Shown in pieces: positions 16,103 to 25,303 of a DNA stretch of 64,000 nt (positions within the stretch are counted from its first letter, which is position 1; each line of letters opens with the position of its first letter). The notes under the pieces were generated by a model, which saw nothing but the letters and a program-made list of their open reading frames with translations, was not told the origin of the DNA and ran no database searches. Origin of the DNA: Candidatus Margulisiibacteriota bacterium (lineage in GTDB: Bacteria; Margulisbacteria; Riflemargulisbacteria; GWF2-39-127); contig QKMY01000024.1 of assembly GCA_003242895.1 (NCBI GenBank), positions 62,001-126,000 of the forward strand, written 5' to 3'. The position numbers were made by a program, and so were the translations under genes.

Positions 16103-19100
16103 ATGAATGTTGTGATGCAGAGGATATTTCGGTATTTATTTTTGTTTTTAATGGCGGGTACTCTAATCGGCTGCGGAACTACCGCAAAGCAGTCTGATAC
16201 GCCAGCAGCCGGAGGTGGGGGCAATCCCTCCCAGTATTTGGGAACGGCTACGCTTTCCGGTAGTGTTGTGGTTACTGCAGAAGATGCCACGAAGGTACAG
16301 GATCAACAACAAGCAAATTCTCTCAGTGTTATGAGTTATAAGAACGCGGTTCAAACTATGGCGTATAAATCTGCTAAGACCAGCGTGCTTTCTACAATGA
16401 AGCCTTTTTTGTACAATGGGTTAGATAGTCCGGAGATCCTGCTTAGCGGTGAAGCTCGGCTATATATCCTTAATAGCGATGGAACAACCTCCTTTACCGG
16501 GATAACTGCTAATCTTGTTGATAGCAGGTATACATTTCCGGGGATTAAAGATGGAGTACAATATATAGTTGAGATTGTAAGAATTGGCTATGATCAAAAT
16601 AATCAGCAGAATATATTGAAACTAAAAGCGCCTGCTTATGTCCCTGCTGGTGATCATGTTTCTGCTAATGCTGAGGTTTCACCAAAGACGAAATATGCAG
16701 TAGATATGATTATGGACAGGGTTGTGAAAAAAGCACAAAGCAAGAATATTGACCAGGCAACTATTGACCTGATTGTTCAGATTGTGTCTGAGACGATTAC
16801 AGATCTGCTAAGTGAAGGGAAGCTTAATCTCCCTCCCAGTACAGAACCTTATGTGGCTTCAGAAAATGCTACGGTTGCACTTGGAGAATCCTCTGCTGCA
16901 GATAAAGCTGTAATGGAAACTATTGCTAGTGATGCCGATGTGCAAAATGTCGAACAGCAGGCCTCAGCTACGGCAACGTTATCTAAGAACGTGTCTGATA
17001 TGACTGATGATGAGATTAAGTCTTTTTTCAGTAAGCTGGTTGACGGAGCTCCTGATGTGTTCCTGAGTGAATTTGCCAAGTCCTATAGGGCGGGCAGGAC
17101 TGTTAGTATTTCTAAGATGATCGATAGTTATTATGATTCGCTGACGCCGATATTTAAGCTGTCAGCCGGTCATGATGATGCAGCTAAAACTTATTTGAAG
17201 GGAATTGCTCTTACTAATGTAAAAACAGTGCTAAATGCGTTAAATACGTATAATGAGCTGGCTACAACAAATATTGCGGTTTATGGAGTTGAGAAGCTTC
17301 GAGATGTTGTTCCTTATATCTCAGCTATTTTCCCTCCAGGTAATGTGCTGATGGCTAATGTCAACACTATAACAGCTACAACTGAATTTAATGTTCCTCA
17401 AGGATTATTGATTTTTAGTATGATAATGCCTACGGGTAAAGATGATATGGGAATATTGCAGAATTTATACTCATATTCAGAGTTTGCTGATTGGGTACCA
17501 AACTTGCAAGACTTACAAGTGGATGGCGACAATTTTGATCCGTTGCTATTCTGTTCAAACATCGGGTGGATGACAGTTGATGCGGGCAAGGTCTATATCT
17601 CCGACATTGAGGCAAATATCAACAAAGAAATGTTCCCTGCTAACTTTTTTGATCCGGGTGCATCTTCTAGTAATATGAATAATGGCAACTGGGTACCCGG
17701 AGAGTTTTTGAACGTCAGGGTGGGGTTAATGTTACCTCCTAACCCTACTGTTTCAGTTAATCGTGTCGAATTTGAATATACTGATTCAGCCAATGTTCTC
17801 CAGACTGTTATCCTGGTCCCGAGAAGCGCCCTAAGCCAGGGGGGCAGTAAAGGAGGCATGTTGGAGTTTAGTAACAATGCCTGGGAAATAAAAGAGTATT
17901 TCCAGAGGACAGGCCAGAAAACATATAATAACAGGATTATAAGAAGTTTTAAGGCTGGTGAAGGGACAATTAGAATCAAGAATCCGTCCGGCGTTGTATT
18001 AGCTACCGAAAAAGTGACTATAGTTAAGCCGGATTTGACAGCTGTTAACTTTGTTTATCCTAAAGGTCCTGACATGGCGCTGGTAGCTATGTACGGCTGG
18101 GATAGTAGTTTTGCGCCATCGGAACTTGATGTTAATGCCGAGGGTAAAGCTAGTCCGAGGTTTCAGTGGGAAGCCCCGGAAGGCACAGTTCCGGCAGGTT
18201 ATTCTCTGGCTTATGCTGTTGATTTAAGAAAATCAGTTCGAAAGTACGACCCCAGCAGAAGCTGGACGCCACCTGCAATGTTCGGTAAATGGGAAGGAGA
18301 TCGCCAGGTCAGCTTGAACCTCTCACAGGATAACTGGGGTACAGTTCCAATATGGTCGTCGTGGAATGATGGTGATCGATTGATCTATTCGACAGAGTTC
18401 ACCGCACCGCAGGAACTTGAACCTACAACCAGGAATATGGGCATTCCGAACTATCAGACCTTGTACGAGTTTGTAGTTACACCTGTGCTAGTGAAAGATG
18501 GTACGGATAGGACTATGTGGCAAGGGGCTCAATCAAATACACAGTTCTACGTAGGTAGCAGACAGTGGACAATTGCACTTAAAGGAAAAATTGCCTTTCC
18601 GTCAAAAATCCAGTTGTTATCCAAGCTTCCCGCAGGATTGCAAGCTCTTAGCGGAATCTGGAAGGTAGCTTTGTTCAAGATGTCCGGTAATGAAGCCGGT
18701 TCATGGATGCGTAAGGATTATTACGGCGCTAACGATTCCCCATGGGCAAATCGCGCACCTGTATCACAGATAGTAGAACTTGGTAACATGGATGCTGTAG
18801 CGAATGATGCAGTCAATTTTGTCGACTACGTGCTTCCTGCTATCAAGAAAAGTCAGAATATGTTCCTTAATAACTCGGAATATGATCTGGTGCTCTGGTA
18901 TGATATCTCTACCACAAATCGACGTAATGATGAATTGGACGTAACCAGGAATACTGATAGTTTTAATAATTATATGATCAAGTACAGGGAGCCTCAGTTC
19001 AGGTTCGGGGCTCATATCGAATATCGTGATGGTCGTCTGGAATACTGGGTTGATGGTGCCATGAACATGAATGGCAATAAAGACCTGACTAATCCGGAGT

Positions 19101-20647
19101 TCCAGTATATTGATTTGGACCTGGCAAGCAAGATAGGATTATCAGCGCAGATTGGCCAACTACCTGATTATATATTCCCGCCGAGAACGGATACTGGAAT
19201 TCAAGAGATGTTAATTAATGCGAATTTCATGAAAGACGGCGAAATGAACCAAGTTTTTATCGAGAGTTTCTGGGATCCAATGACTAATGCGTTTAAACCT
19301 TTGGTTTTAGAGAATATGCATTATGTTAAGCTGATCCGGGAATGGGATAAAAAGGTTGTGGCGACAGCTGACGCCGCCGCTGTGTTCAGCCCTATGAATG
19401 TTTCTAATCGACTGGAAGTCAGTATGAACGCGTTTTCGATAGTCGTCACAGGTAATGCTTTACCATATGACAGCTATAGTATCTGGATCTATGATTCTGC
19501 TAATCCGACCCCTGGAATGCAGCCGATTATCAGGACGAGTTCTCCCTATGTGGATTCCTGGTTTATGGGCGGAGAGAGAATCGGTGGTACGGGCTATACT
19601 CCCGGTGGCGGAGGTGGACAGCAGGTCATCATGGGTACCTGGAAGATGAGCGGTAGATATGCGAATATTAACTTGTTCCAGGGGTTAAACAAGGATGTTA
19701 CCAGAATAGCTATTACGAATACTAGTAAAGTTGAACAATGTGCCTGGGACCTTACAGCCTATCCTTTCTATTTTGGGGAGGGTATGGGAGACCCGCTACC
19801 ACAAAGTGTTACCGAAACCCTTGTGAGCGGTAATGTTCCTGCCGATTTTGCTACAGGTGCGTATTTCATGGTAGGTTACGATGAAGATGGTGGAATTGTG
19901 TTCGCTGTGCGCCGGGATGGGTGGATTGGCGATAATCCATATGAAGGACAACAACAGCAGGATGGCGATCAGCAACAAGAGCAACAAACAGATCCGCCTC
20001 TAGGGTTCATGGCGGTACAGGGGACATGGACGTACAATGGCGATATGATCTATGTGTCTTCTAATTCCGTAGCATACCAGATCAGGAAGCTGGCACTGGT
20101 TGATGCCAGCAACCCAAATAATCTGATATGCGAATGGAATACTCCGGATAATATGCCATCATATCCAAGCCCTATTGCTTTTAATACGACAGCAACCCAA
20201 CCAACTATCGGATCAAAACCGGGAAACATCGCTACGGGAAATTATAAAGTCCGATTGTACTCGAATAATGGGACGGTGCTGATTGAGGCTGCCAGAGCAC
20301 AGCAGCAGAACCAGGAGGAACAAGCTGTGGGCCAGTTTAACAAAAATGGCAATATAATAACCACAACGGTTCCTTTCGGAATAACACAAAATGTAACAAG
20401 AATAGCTGTGGTGCTCGATGATGGTCATTTTGATTTCGCTGATATAGTTGGAATGTGGAACTATACCATACAACCGAATCAAATAGTGCCTAACGTCCCT
20501 TTCCCTGTGGATATGACAGGATTGGTTCAATTTATGGGAACGGGTATGCCGGATGATATTAATACCCCGGGAAAATATTTTTTCCTTGGAATTCCGGACG
20601 GGGACATTGCCGTTGTTGATCCTATTTTTATGGCAAAATATAACTGA
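16103..20647 (+). CDS. Giant secreted lipoprotein with C-terminal repeat modules, function unknown
   Basis: The start is ATG 16103, because AAAGGGG lies 7 nt upstream and the N-terminus becomes a lipoprotein signal (RIFRYLFLFLMAGTLIGCG; lipobox LIGC). A longer open frame begins at 16076. The mature protein is about 1,490 residues. A Gly/Pro linker follows the Cys, then a long region with no family I recognise. A glutamine-rich linker (QQQQDGDQQQEQQ) lies near residues 1281-1298. Three related modules of about 100 residues occupy the C-terminus (from about 1173, 1303 and 1406), sharing G-x-W/F-x3-G, a TRIA(I/V)-like strand and a (A/T)TGxY-like strand. It is probably a cell-surface structural or adhesive protein (inference). 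It is monocistronic and followed by a terminator. Confidence 0.85.
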   Translation: MNVVMQRIFRYLFLFLMAGTLIGCGTTAKQSDTPAAGGGGNPSQYLGTATLSGSVVVTAEDATKVQDQQQANSLSVMSYKNAVQTMAYKSAKTSVLSTMKPFLYNGLDSPEILLSGEARLYILNSDGTTSFTGITANLVDSRYTFPGIKDGVQYIVEIVRIGYDQNNQQNILKLKAPAYVPAGDHVSANAEVSPKTKYAVDMIMDRVVKKAQSKNIDQATIDLIVQIVSETITDLLSEGKLNLPPSTEPYVASENATVALGESSAADKAVMETIASDADVQNVEQQASATATLSKNVSDMTDDEIKSFFSKLVDGAPDVFLSEFAKSYRAGRTVSISKMIDSYYDSLTPIFKLSAGHDDAAKTYLKGIALTNVKTVLNALNTYNELATTNIAVYGVEKLRDVVPYISAIFPPGNVLMANVNTITATTEFNVPQGLLIFSMIMPTGKDDMGILQNLYSYSEFADWVPNLQDLQVDGDNFDPLLFCSNIGWMTVDAGKVYISDIEANINKEMFPANFFDPGASSSNMNNGNWVPGEFLNVRVGLMLPPNPTVSVNRVEFEYTDSANVLQTVILVPRSALSQGGSKGGMLEFSNNAWEIKEYFQRTGQKTYNNRIIRSFKAGEGTIRIKNPSGVVLATEKVTIVKPDLTAVNFVYPKGPDMALVAMYGWDSSFAPSELDVNAEGKASPRFQWEAPEGTVPAGYSLAYAVDLRKSVRKYDPSRSWTPPAMFGKWEGDRQVSLNLSQDNWGTVPIWSSWNDGDRLIYSTEFTAPQELEPTTRNMGIPNYQTLYEFVVTPVLVKDGTDRTMWQGAQSNTQFYVGSRQWTIALKGKIAFPSKIQLLSKLPAGLQALSGIWKVALFKMSGNEAGSWMRKDYYGANDSPWANRAPVSQIVELGNMDAVANDAVNFVDYVLPAIKKSQNMFLNNSEYDLVLWYDISTTNRRNDELDVTRNTDSFNNYMIKYREPQFRFGAHIEYRDGRLEYWVDGAMNMNGNKDLTNPEFQYIDLDLASKIGLSAQIGQLPDYIFPPRTDTGIQEMLINANFMKDGEMNQVFIESFWDPMTNAFKPLVLENMHYVKLIREWDKKVVATADAAAVFSPMNVSNRLEVSMNAFSIVVTGNALPYDSYSIWIYDSANPTPGMQPIIRTSSPYVDSWFMGGERIGGTGYTPGGGGGQQVIMGTWKMSGRYANINLFQGLNKDVTRIAITNTSKVEQCAWDLTAYPFYFGEGMGDPLPQSVTETLVSGNVPADFATGAYFMVGYDEDGGIVFAVRRDGWIGDNPYEGQQQQDGDQQQEQQTDPPLGFMAVQGTWTYNGDMIYVSSNSVAYQIRKLALVDASNPNNLICEWNTPDNMPSYPSPIAFNTTATQPTIGSKPGNIATGNYKVRLYSNNGTVLIEAARAQQQNQEEQAVGQFNKNGNIITTTVPFGITQNVTRIAVVLDDGHFDFADIVGMWNYTIQPNQIVPNVPFPVDMTGLVQFMGTGMPDDINTPGKYFFLGIPDGDIAVVDPIFMAKYN

Positions 20648-20679
20648 TAATAGTATTTAATGCAGTAAATATTTTAATT

Positions 20680-20713
20680 GAAGCCGTGCTAATTTGCACG
20701 GCTTCTCCTTTTG
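20680..20713 (+). terminator. Terminator of the lipoprotein gene
   Basis: GAAGCCGTGC (20680-20689) pairs perfectly with GCACGGCTTC (20696-20705) over a 6-nt loop. The T-rich tail (TCCTTTT) is imperfect but adequate. Confidence 0.85.
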
Positions 20714-20784
20714 GTGGTTGAATTGTTTTCGAAGGATTGGCAGGAAATGAAAAGCGATCGTATCATGTCTTAAAGTTCTCGAGA

Positions 20785-21723
20785 TTATTTTTGAAAAGAA
20801 ATATATTTCTGTAACTCTTTACTGTGAACATGAAGGTTGTTGAGTCGATAATATCGATCGCTATGCTTGGCGAAGGGGACTTGTTTGCCATCTTCCTCTC
20901 CCCAATAGTATTCTAGCAACGCCGGATTGAACACGCAGCTTTCATTAATAAAGCCCTTCGTATTCTTACCTCCGGCATTTCTCTGGTCGATCCCGCCTAT
21001 ATATTGCCCGATTGATGCCGCGTCGAATAATGATTGGAAGAGGTGGAAGTTTTTTGAGTAATTGTGTGGGTTTTGGGGGACCATCCTGGTTCGAGTTATG
21101 AGCGGATGAGCGTAGACATCCATGATAATCGGGAGATGATCGATAAGGTGGCTGCCTAATTGTCTGTAACTTCCCAGCAATTCCATGTCGTTTATAGAAT
21201 TCGGAAGTTTGTTTAAGAACGAATAGCTTATGAATTCCGTTAAGTTGTAACTCGCGGTTTTATTACTAAAATACATAAATCCCGGTACGCACCTTAAATC
21301 GTTATCGAAGGTCGCACCGATCCCCGGATAACATTGTATGAAAATCGATAACAGCCGGGCTAGGTTAACATAGATTAAGACATCATTTTCGAGATGGAAT
21401 ACATTTGTCAGGTTAAGCTGGTCTATAAGCTCGTCGATATAAAAGAAGCGTTCTGTTGTATGCTGCCAGAAACCATTTCTAAACGTTGGGTCTAAGGTGG
21501 AATTATTTTTGAAATTATTATGCCGGCTACTTTCTTTGAGCGATTCACAGCTTACTATTTCTACAGCAAGCAGATTAGCGTAATCTATTTCTTTTATTAA
21601 AGCTTGATTTGTGATTAAGAATATTTTGCAGTTGTTATTGAAGTATCGTGCCTGATTGATAGAATCTCTGAGGTATTCAGGTAATGTTAGCCCGCTATGA
21701 ACAAATACAATTGAGTAGTCCAT
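20785..21723 (-). CDS. Putative GT-A-fold glycosyltransferase-like protein, function unassigned
   Basis: The 312-residue soluble protein starts MDYSIVFVHSGLTLPEYL and contains SINQARYFNNNCKIFLITN, which resembles the nucleotide-binding first strand of GT-A enzymes. An acidic motif at the expected DXD position reads FHLENDVLIYVNL. No signal peptide or membrane segment is seen. Neighbours include other glycosyltransferases, so a sugar-transfer role is plausible, but I do not recognise the family with certainty. The -10 box of its promoter lies 8 nt before the ATG and no Shine-Dalgarno is visible. Confidence 0.6.
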   Translation of the reverse strand: MDYSIVFVHSGLTLPEYLRDSINQARYFNNNCKIFLITNQALIKEIDYANLLAVEIVSCESLKESSRHNNFKNNSTLDPTFRNGFWQHTTERFFYIDELIDQLNLTNVFHLENDVLIYVNLARLLSIFIQCYPGIGATFDNDLRCVPGFMYFSNKTASYNLTEFISYSFLNKLPNSINDMELLGSYRQLGSHLIDHLPIIMDVYAHPLITRTRMVPQNPHNYSKNFHLFQSLFDAASIGQYIGGIDQRNAGGKNTKGFINESCVFNPALLEYYWGEEDGKQVPFAKHSDRYYRLNNLHVHSKELQKYISFQK

Positions 21724-21731
21724 TTATGCTC

Positions 21732-21760
21732 ATTATAAGGGAGGCATTGCTAATACGCAA
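21732..21760 (-). promoter_or_regulatory. Promoter with a very short leader for the GT-A-like gene
   Basis: On the minus strand TTGCGT (21760-21755), a 17-nt spacer and an exact TATAAT (21737-21732) lead to an ATG only 8 nt further on (21723). The transcript would start within one or two bases of the start codon. Confidence 0.55.
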
Positions 21761-21930
21761 ATAAGTGGTGCTTTTTTAATGAATTTATTTGTGTTAATAT
21801 AGAGACACCTAACTTAAAAGGTGTGAGGTACGCTTGATATACACAATATGTACAAAACACAGAGTTATTTGATAATATAAAGCTGTTAATTATTAGAAAC
21901 TCATTAGATGTAAGCGTTGATAAGAATTGT

Positions 21931-22006
21931 GCGCTCGTAGCTTAATGGATAGAGCACTTGACTACGGATCAAGCGGTTGGAGGTTCGACTCCTCTCGAGC
22001 GCGCCA
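21931..22006 (+). tRNA. tRNA-Arg (anticodon ACG)
   Basis: A full cloverleaf folds. The acceptor stem GCGCTCG pairs with CGAGCGC, the D arm is GCTT...GAGC, and the anticodon stem CTTGA/TCAAG carries loop CTACGGA, so the anticodon is ACG. The T arm is GGAGG-TTCGACT-CCTCT, with discriminator G and an encoded CCA end. It is 76 nt long. A34 should be deaminated to inosine by TadA to read CGU, CGC and CGA codons. Confidence 0.97.
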
Positions 22007-22246
22007 AACTCAGATTGAATTTCCTTTTTCTTTTTCACGTTTTTTAGTTCATATTGGCATCGTTTTGGTTGCTTTGCTGCTAATATGCTGCTAGTAATTG
22101 AAGGTGAAAAAGAGATGGCCTTTATCAGAAAAAATATAAAGATATCTTTTCGCTAAAGCCAGATAATCAAAAAAGTGTCAAATATAGTCAAATAAATTAT
22201 AATGAAGTACAATCTTTTTAGATGGAATCAAGTCCGATTGGTTTCT

Positions 22247-22261
22247 TCTGGTAACACCAGA
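22247..22261 (+). other. Short perfect hairpin upstream of tadA
   Basis: TCTGGT (22247-22252) and ACCAGA (22256-22261) pair perfectly around a 3-nt loop, 38 nt before the tadA start. No T-run follows, so it is not a terminator. The rest of the 292-bp tRNA-tadA spacer shows nothing else I would support. Confidence 0.4.
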
Positions 22262-22298
22262 TGTTCAATAATTAAGGTTTTTCTGGAATGATAATAAG

Positions 22299-22784
22299 TT
22301 GATAGCAGAAGACGTGTTCTCTAATGAATATTTTATGGCGGAAGCATTGAAACTGGCAGAGCAAGCAGCGCTATGTGACGAAGTTCCTGTCGGTGCAGTC
22401 ATTGTTCATGAGAATAGAATAATAGCCCGTAGTTATAACACAAGAGAACTCTCTCAGAATCCCATTGCACATGCAGAGGTACTTTCTTTGCAAGCGGCGG
22501 CTTCAGTTCTCAATAGTTGGAGACTTGACCAGTGTGATCTCTATGTGACTCTTGAGCCGTGCCCGATGTGCCTTGGAGCTGCAATTAATTCCCGGATTAA
22601 GAAAATAATCTACGGGGCAAGTGATCCCAAAGCCGGAGCTTGCGGCTCGGTGCTCAATTTTTATGCACATCCTGGACTTAATCATTCGATTGAGGTTGTG
22701 GGTGGTGTTATGGCTGAGGAATGCGGTACAATTCTTTCGGATTTCTTCCGTGCAAAGCGAAAGAGCCTAAAAGGTTCTCCTTGA
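22299..22784 (+). CDS. tadA: tRNA-specific adenosine deaminase TadA
   Basis: The 161-residue deaminase converts A34 of tRNA-Arg(ACG) to inosine. The zinc and catalytic motif is intact: H58-A-E60 (IAHAEV) and P87-C-P-M-C91 (EPCPMCLGA). GASDPKAGACGSVLNF is the usual tRNA-binding block that separates TadA from other deaminases. The TTG at 22299 is the most likely start by length; GTG at 22314 or the ATG at 22335 are alternatives, and no good Shine-Dalgarno decides between them. It lies 292 bp downstream of the tRNA-Arg(ACG) gene on the same strand. Confidence 0.94.
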   Translation: MIAEDVFSNEYFMAEALKLAEQAALCDEVPVGAVIVHENRIIARSYNTRELSQNPIAHAEVLSLQAAASVLNSWRLDQCDLYVTLEPCPMCLGAAINSRIKKIIYGASDPKAGACGSVLNFYAHPGLNHSIEVVGGVMAEECGTILSDFFRAKRKSLKGSP

Positions 22785-22813
22785 AGTAATCATTAACTTG
22801 AAAATCAGAATGA

Positions 22814-23677
22814 TTAAAAGGTTTCTTCCAAAAAAACAATATCTTTCATTGAAAGATTGAGATATTTTCCTAAATGCGGGCACTTTACTTTGAAAAGGAA
22901 AAATTTGTTTTTCCGGTCATTTAAGCCATAGAGAGTTTCAAAGTTGCCTAATCCTTTGGCAATAATGAGATCTGAGTTTGTATAGTAGTTTCTGAACTCG
23001 GCATTCATTTCCGAAGGTTCTGTCCCGGCAGTTGTGGACCCACTTTCAATAACCGGAATCATTGCCGCTAATCCGGTTTCTTTCGCATCTTCCAGGAGTA
23101 CATCGTTAAGGACGGGTGCACTTTTAACGGCATAGATAACTGTCTGGTGTTGCTTGAGCAACAGAGAAATAAAGGTTTTGTCGAAGACTATCTCGCCCGC
23201 GTTATCTCCCAGATAGAGAATACGATTGGGTTTTGATACGAGTTCTTCGAAACGGTCAAAATGATCTATTGCAAAATGGTCTTCGAGAACAGTAGAAATT
23301 GTTTCATTTAAGTCAAAGCTTGCTAAGGCACCATGATCAATTACATTGCCGGCGATAGCTAGTTTCGCAGCAGTAAGGAGTGGGTTGTCTGCGCTGGCTA
23401 TTAGTTGATTCAGGAATGATTCTAATCGAAGTGCTTCTTTATTGCTTTCCTTTTTTTCTTCCGAATAAAAATCCTGGATGTGCAGTTCTTGCTTTAATAT
23501 AGAATGTACTTTGTTGGTAAGCTGCGGTGGATTAATGCTTGTAATCGTAGTCTCGCTCAAAGCTTTTAAAACTAATTTGAGAATATCGCTTTTCTGTTCG
23601 TTAGAAGTACTATGTTTATTCAGGATCTCAAGCGATTGCCGAATCATACAGGCACTACACTCAATAAATGATTTCAT
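22814..23677 (-). CDS. DUF89 (ARMT1-like/damage-control phosphatase) family protein
   Basis: The 287-residue protein has the DUF89 signatures: an N-terminal C8-x2-C11 in FIECSACMIRQSLEI, the metal-site block LYLGDNAGEIVFD, and the C-terminal NSDLIIAKGLGNFETL. The family are metal-dependent phosphatases thought to hydrolyse damaged or side-product sugar phosphates and related metabolites. The CxxC form corresponds to the small archaeal/bacterial subfamily. AAAGG lies 9 nt before the ATG. It is convergent with tadA, with a gap of about 30 bp. Confidence 0.85.
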   Translation of the reverse strand: MKSFIECSACMIRQSLEILNKHSTSNEQKSDILKLVLKALSETTITSINPPQLTNKVHSILKQELHIQDFYSEEKKESNKEALRLESFLNQLIASADNPLLTAAKLAIAGNVIDHGALASFDLNETISTVLEDHFAIDHFDRFEELVSKPNRILYLGDNAGEIVFDKTFISLLLKQHQTVIYAVKSAPVLNDVLLEDAKETGLAAMIPVIESGSTTAGTEPSEMNAEFRNYYTNSDLIIAKGLGNFETLYGLNDRKNKFFLFKVKCPHLGKYLNLSMKDIVFLEETF

Positions 23678-23789
23678 ATATGCAGCCTTTCAACGCGTGT
23701 GCTTTAAGTGAATATTAAATAATATAGAAGGGTAATTATAGCATAAGTGATATCTGATTATAATAGGAGTGTGTGACCTTTTTACTCTA

Positions 23790-24833
23790 TTAATTAGAGG
23801 AATCCTCTAAGAATATATTTTCTAATTTATCAATAACCTTATTCCAGGTGAATTGTTGGGCAGTTTTTTGTGCGTTAAACGCTAGCTTTTCTCGTATTGC
23901 AGGACGATCAAGCAGAAAGTAAATGGACAGAAAAAGTGCATCATAGTCCCTTGCCGGCACAATGATTGCATTTTCATTATGTTTCGCGTAATCATTAATT
24001 CCCCCAGAGTCCACTGCTACGATGCATGTATTGGCTGCCATGGCTTCGAGGGGTGGTAACCCGAAACCTTCATAATATGAGGTATGAATAAAAAGATCAG
24101 CTCTTTGATAATAGGCAATAAGAGCTTCCTGAATAGGAGATACAATGAAATTATCAATACATTGTTTGTGGTGAGAATTTATTCGTTTGTCAGAAGTTAT
24201 GAAGGTAATCTCAATGTCGGTACGAGTTTCTTTTAATTTTTTGAATACAAGAAAAAGCTCTTCAATTCCTTTCCATCTGGCCATATCTGAGGCAACTGCA
24301 AGTATCTGGGTTTTTTCAGGCTTATTTACAGCAAATCCCTCAGGGAGTTGGAACTTTTGAGGTTGAATTGCGTTCGAAATGCAAGACGATTTCTGCTGTG
24401 TTTCTTTTTCGAGTTTATCTGATATCCAATGAGAGACTGTAAGCTTCTTGAGCGGCAGACGATAGGTGTTTTTTGCTAGTTCGAAAGCGACTGAATTATT
24501 TTCGAACAAAGGTTCATAATGTTGTACAAGATAATATTTTCTGACATCAGTAAAATTGTTAACCTCGTAAGCTGTTGGCCAGTATGAGGCAACTAGGATA
24601 TCGGTTTTCGGAATATCGGTTGAAAATTCAGGAATAACAATTGGTTTTATTTTTGAGTCAAACCAGGGTATTTCTTTGGACTGGTGTGTAAGAATATTGA
24701 CGTGATAACCTCGTTCAAGCAGATGGTGTGTTTGCTCCAGAATAACCCTGATTCCACCCATTACCTGTTTTCCGCCAATTGCCCAGGTTAAATAAGAAAT
24801 TATCGGTTTTGTTGTCATAATTAATTTTAACAT
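23790..24833 (-). CDS. Glycosyltransferase family 4 (GT-B, GT1-like)
   Basis: The 347-residue protein has a GT-B plan. The N-terminal half contains GGKQVMGGIRVILEQTHHLLERGY, typical of the acceptor domain. The C-terminal half has the donor-binding signature SYYEGFGLPPLEAMAANTC followed by VDSGGINDY. It would transfer a sugar from a nucleotide or retaining-type donor; the acceptor is unknown. The ATG at 24818 (MTTKPIISYL) is an equally good start, and neither has a Shine-Dalgarno. It is separated from the divergent flagellin gene by a regulatory region of about 470 bp. Confidence 0.85.
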   Translation of the reverse strand: MLKLIMTTKPIISYLTWAIGGKQVMGGIRVILEQTHHLLERGYHVNILTHQSKEIPWFDSKIKPIVIPEFSTDIPKTDILVASYWPTAYEVNNFTDVRKYYLVQHYEPLFENNSVAFELAKNTYRLPLKKLTVSHWISDKLEKETQQKSSCISNAIQPQKFQLPEGFAVNKPEKTQILAVASDMARWKGIEELFLVFKKLKETRTDIEITFITSDKRINSHHKQCIDNFIVSPIQEALIAYYQRADLFIHTSYYEGFGLPPLEAMAANTCIVAVDSGGINDYAKHNENAIIVPARDYDALFLSIYFLLDRPAIREKLAFNAQKTAQQFTWNKVIDKLENIFLEDSSN

Positions 24834-25071
24834 AAATAGATTAATATATAAAATTTTTGTTTAAAAGGTGAGTAATTGTTGAGTTAATCTGTAATTTAAG
24901 CACCCGCTAAATTGATGTGGTTCCGAATGTTTTGGTATATTAAAAAAAAATATTTAGAAAATATTAGGCATATAATTCAGGTTTTTTTGGAATAATAAAA
25001 GAAGCTGGGAAATATCGGAAAGACAATCCCAGTGTAATGCAAAAATTTTATTTAAACTATCAATAAAAACC
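24834..25071. other. Non-coding region upstream of the flagellin promoter
   Basis: This AT-rich stretch has no supportable ORF. It contains an inverted repeat, CTGGGA (25005-25010) and TCCCAG (25027-25032), about 45 bp upstream of the sigma-28 promoter. This could be a regulator site or the end of a hairpin, but nothing in the sequence decides. Confidence 0.4.
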
Positions 25072-25098
25072 TAAAGTATTTTTTAAACGTATCGATAA
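25072..25098 (+). promoter_or_regulatory. Sigma-28 (FliA/SigD) promoter of the flagellin gene
   Basis: TAAA (25072-25075), exactly 15 nt, then ATCGATAA (25091-25098). This matches the sigma-28 consensus TAAA-N15-GCCGATAA at all but two positions. Predicted start is near 25105, giving a leader of about 200 nt. The same architecture occurs upstream of fliD, which supports the call. Confidence 0.85.
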
Positions 25099-25199
25099 AT
25101 TAGATACACTATATAAGAAGGGTTTTTTTAAGTGAGAGGTTTTTATTCTCCAATTCCCTTTTTAAACTCTTATTCAAGGGGGTGAGTGGGTTTGTAACT

Positions 25200-25274
25200 G
25201 GTCCCGGCTAGACCTTAAAATAGCCAAGTCCTGCATGGATGCTGGACTTATATTCCTATCCGGTTTCAGGATAG
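25200..25274 (+). promoter_or_regulatory. Structured flagellin 5' leader with three consecutive hairpins
   Basis: Inside the predicted leader three stems follow one another. GGCTA/TAGCC occupies 25206-25210/25221-25225. AAGTCC-T-GCAT/ATGC-T-GGACTT occupies 25226-25249 and is directly adjacent. CTATCC/GGATAG occupies 25256-25261/25269-25274. GGTC (25200-25203) can also pair with GACC (25211-25214) in the loop of the first stem, forming a possible pseudoknot. The Shine-Dalgarno AAGGAGG follows 15 nt later. The ordered, non-overlapping stems suggest a real structured RNA. I do not recognise any known riboswitch class. Confidence 0.6.
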
Positions 25275-25303
25275 TGAATATTACAATCAAGGAGGAATTT
25301 ATC

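Noticed and set aside
22007..22298. Possible integrase remnant or attachment site downstream of the tRNA (short ORF MAFIRKNIKISFR).
   Set aside because: Only 13 codons, no second copy of the tRNA 3' end was found, and the next genes are chromosomal housekeeping genes.
25200..25274. c-di-GMP (GEMM) riboswitch in the flagellin leader.
   Set aside because: Location would suit, but the conserved GEMM core and tetraloop-receptor sequences are not present.
25235..25303. Longer N-terminus for flagellin (23 extra residues).
   Set aside because: It would run through the leader hairpins, lacks a Shine-Dalgarno, and flagellins begin at the M-x-I-N-x-N motif at 25304.
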